Part shown: positions 63,559 through 64,000 of the stretch, piece after piece
Layout: every line of letters begins with the position of its first letter
How positions within the stretch are numbered: the stretch's first letter is position 1
Origin: Candidatus Saccharimonadota bacterium
GTDB taxonomy: Bacteria > Patescibacteriota > Saccharimonadia > Saccharimonadales > Saccharimonadaceae
Assembly: GCA_017545525.1 (NCBI GenBank)
Contig: JAFWMT010000002.1
Span: forward strand, 84,215-148,214
Reading direction: 5' to 3'
DNA length: 64,000 bases
Program-made: the position numbers and the translations under genes
The notes under the pieces: model-generated
Databases searched by the model: none
The model's input: the letters and a program-made list of their open reading frames with translations, nothing else
What the model was told of the DNA's origin: nothing

Positions 63559-63590
63559 ATTCTTAAAATAATATCTGTCATTTTAAGAAT
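63559..63590. other. 11-bp inverted repeat upstream of surface protein paralog C
   Basis: ATTCTTAAAAT (63559-63569) and ATTTTAAGAAT (63580-63590) with a 10-bp loop, located between the divergent kinase gene and the surface protein gene. Either a weak terminator or a dyad operator. Confidence 0.5.
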
Positions 63591-63639
63591 TGTGGAAAAC
63601 TATTTTTGATTTGTTTAACTATTATGTGTTTTTCCATGC

Positions 63640-63645
63640 TATAAT
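63640..63645 (+). promoter_or_regulatory. -10 box of surface protein paralog C
   Basis: TATAAT followed by 6 nt (AAAACC) and ATG 63652. No clear -35. Confidence 0.65.
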
Positions 63646-63651
63646 AAAACC

Positions 63652-64000
63652 ATGACGCTAAAGGTTTTCAGGAGGTTATCTTTAGTTTTGGTTGGGATAA
63701 CTGTTGTTTCCTTTTTGTTCCTTTCTAGCTCTTTTGTTTCTGCTACTTGTACAACTACTAATGGAGTAACTACATGTTCAGAATCAGTTACAGCATCAGT
63801 AGAAGTAGTAGCTTCATGTTCACTTACTGCTAATACTAGTAGTCCACATGTAGCCAATGTAGTACCAGGTAATTATGAGAATGGTAGTGGTAATGGTATA
63901 GGACTAACTGAAGTATCAGTATTATGCAATGATCCTAATGGCTATTCTATTTATGCCATAGGCTATTCTAATGATACTTATGGTACTACTACCTTAATAG
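63652..64000 (+). CDS. Surface protein paralog C, 5' part, runs off window
   Basis: Signal peptide ~1-31 (SSSFVSA), then the same N-terminal domain as paralogs A and B: VEVVASCSLTANTSSPH, SIYAIGYSNDTYGTTTL. Only 116 codons are visible; the C-terminus lies beyond the edge. AGGAGG sits inside codons 7-9, as a Shine-Dalgarno-like string does in paralogs A and B. Confidence 0.8.
   Translation, partial: MTLKVFRRLSLVLVGITVVSFLFLSSSFVSATCTTTNGVTTCSESVTASVEVVASCSLTANTSSPHVANVVPGNYENGSGNGIGLTEVSVLCNDPNGYSIYAIGYSNDTYGTTTLI

Overview
The window looks like chromosomal DNA from a small-genome Patescibacteria (CPR) bacterium, most likely Candidatus Saccharibacteria (TM7). The DNA is AT-rich and dense, many genes overlap by 4-26 bp, no gap without a gene exceeds 300 bp, and I see no phage, insertion sequence or CRISPR array. 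TGA is used as a stop (for example tdk, the CAP-domain gene and yqeG), which argues against the recoded Gracilibacteria/Absconditabacteria. The assignment is inferred from gene content and style; there is no rRNA here to confirm it.

Layout. 1-2.3 kb: 5' part of a cysteine desulfurase, three small unknown genes, tatD. 2.3-5.3 kb: a 994-residue surface protein ending in a Hint (intein/hedgehog-type) module. 5.4-9.7 kb: typA and a pyrimidine nucleotide set (dCMP deaminase, ung, tdk, tmk). 9.7-15.5 kb: a heterodimeric ABC exporter, an LPG-synthase-like flippase-family protein and an AI-2E family permease. 15.5-18.2 kb: a queuosine salvage operon (queH-queA-tgt). 18.3-26 kb: an unknown soluble protein, cysS with an alpha/beta hydrolase and a DHH phosphoesterase, then a lipid group (yqeG-pgsA, cdsA, acyl-CoA ligase). 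26-31.6 kb: a replication/repair run (dnaX, dnaB, GT39-like membrane protein, ybaB, recR). 31.7-39.3 kb: a thioredoxin-fold membrane protein, a second PLP desulfurase-like enzyme and the rplL/rplJ, rplA, rplK, nusG, secE translation/transcription block. 39.3-42.2 kb: alpha-glucan phosphorylase, PlsC-like acyltransferase, tRNA-Gln. 42.3-52.6 kb and the right end: three paralogous surface proteins with a Fibrobacter-type C-type-lectin-like domain, interleaved with a NERD protein, a MacB-like ABC transporter and a two-component system. 52.7-57.6 kb: a VTC/DUF4956/beta-helix cluster with a 7TM protein and a CAP-domain protein. 57.6-63.5 kb: serine hydrolase, CapA-like protein, GH97 glycosidase, sortase, YgjP-like metallopeptidase, P-loop kinase.

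Two genome-wide patterns stand out. First, at least seventeen genes have a TATAAT-like -10 box whose last base is exactly 6 nt before the start codon, and a further group has 7-9 nt, so their mRNAs should be leaderless. By contrast, genes with Shine-Dalgarno sequences are mostly operon-internal or sit behind consensus TTGACT/TTGCTT-17-TATAAT promoters (rplJ, rplA, rplK, secE). Second, five long GC-cored palindromes occur. Three of them lie in frame inside essential or conserved genes (cysteine desulfurase, tatD, dnaX), in the manner of Rickettsia palindromic elements but without arms shared between copies.

The gene set suggests an organism that scavenges nucleotides, queuine precursors, fatty acids and glucans and invests heavily in its surface: Hint adhesin, lectin-like paralogs, sortase, CapA-like and CAP proteins, and a regulated MacB-type transporter with a 21-bp-phased operator array. 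This fits an episymbiotic life but does not prove it.
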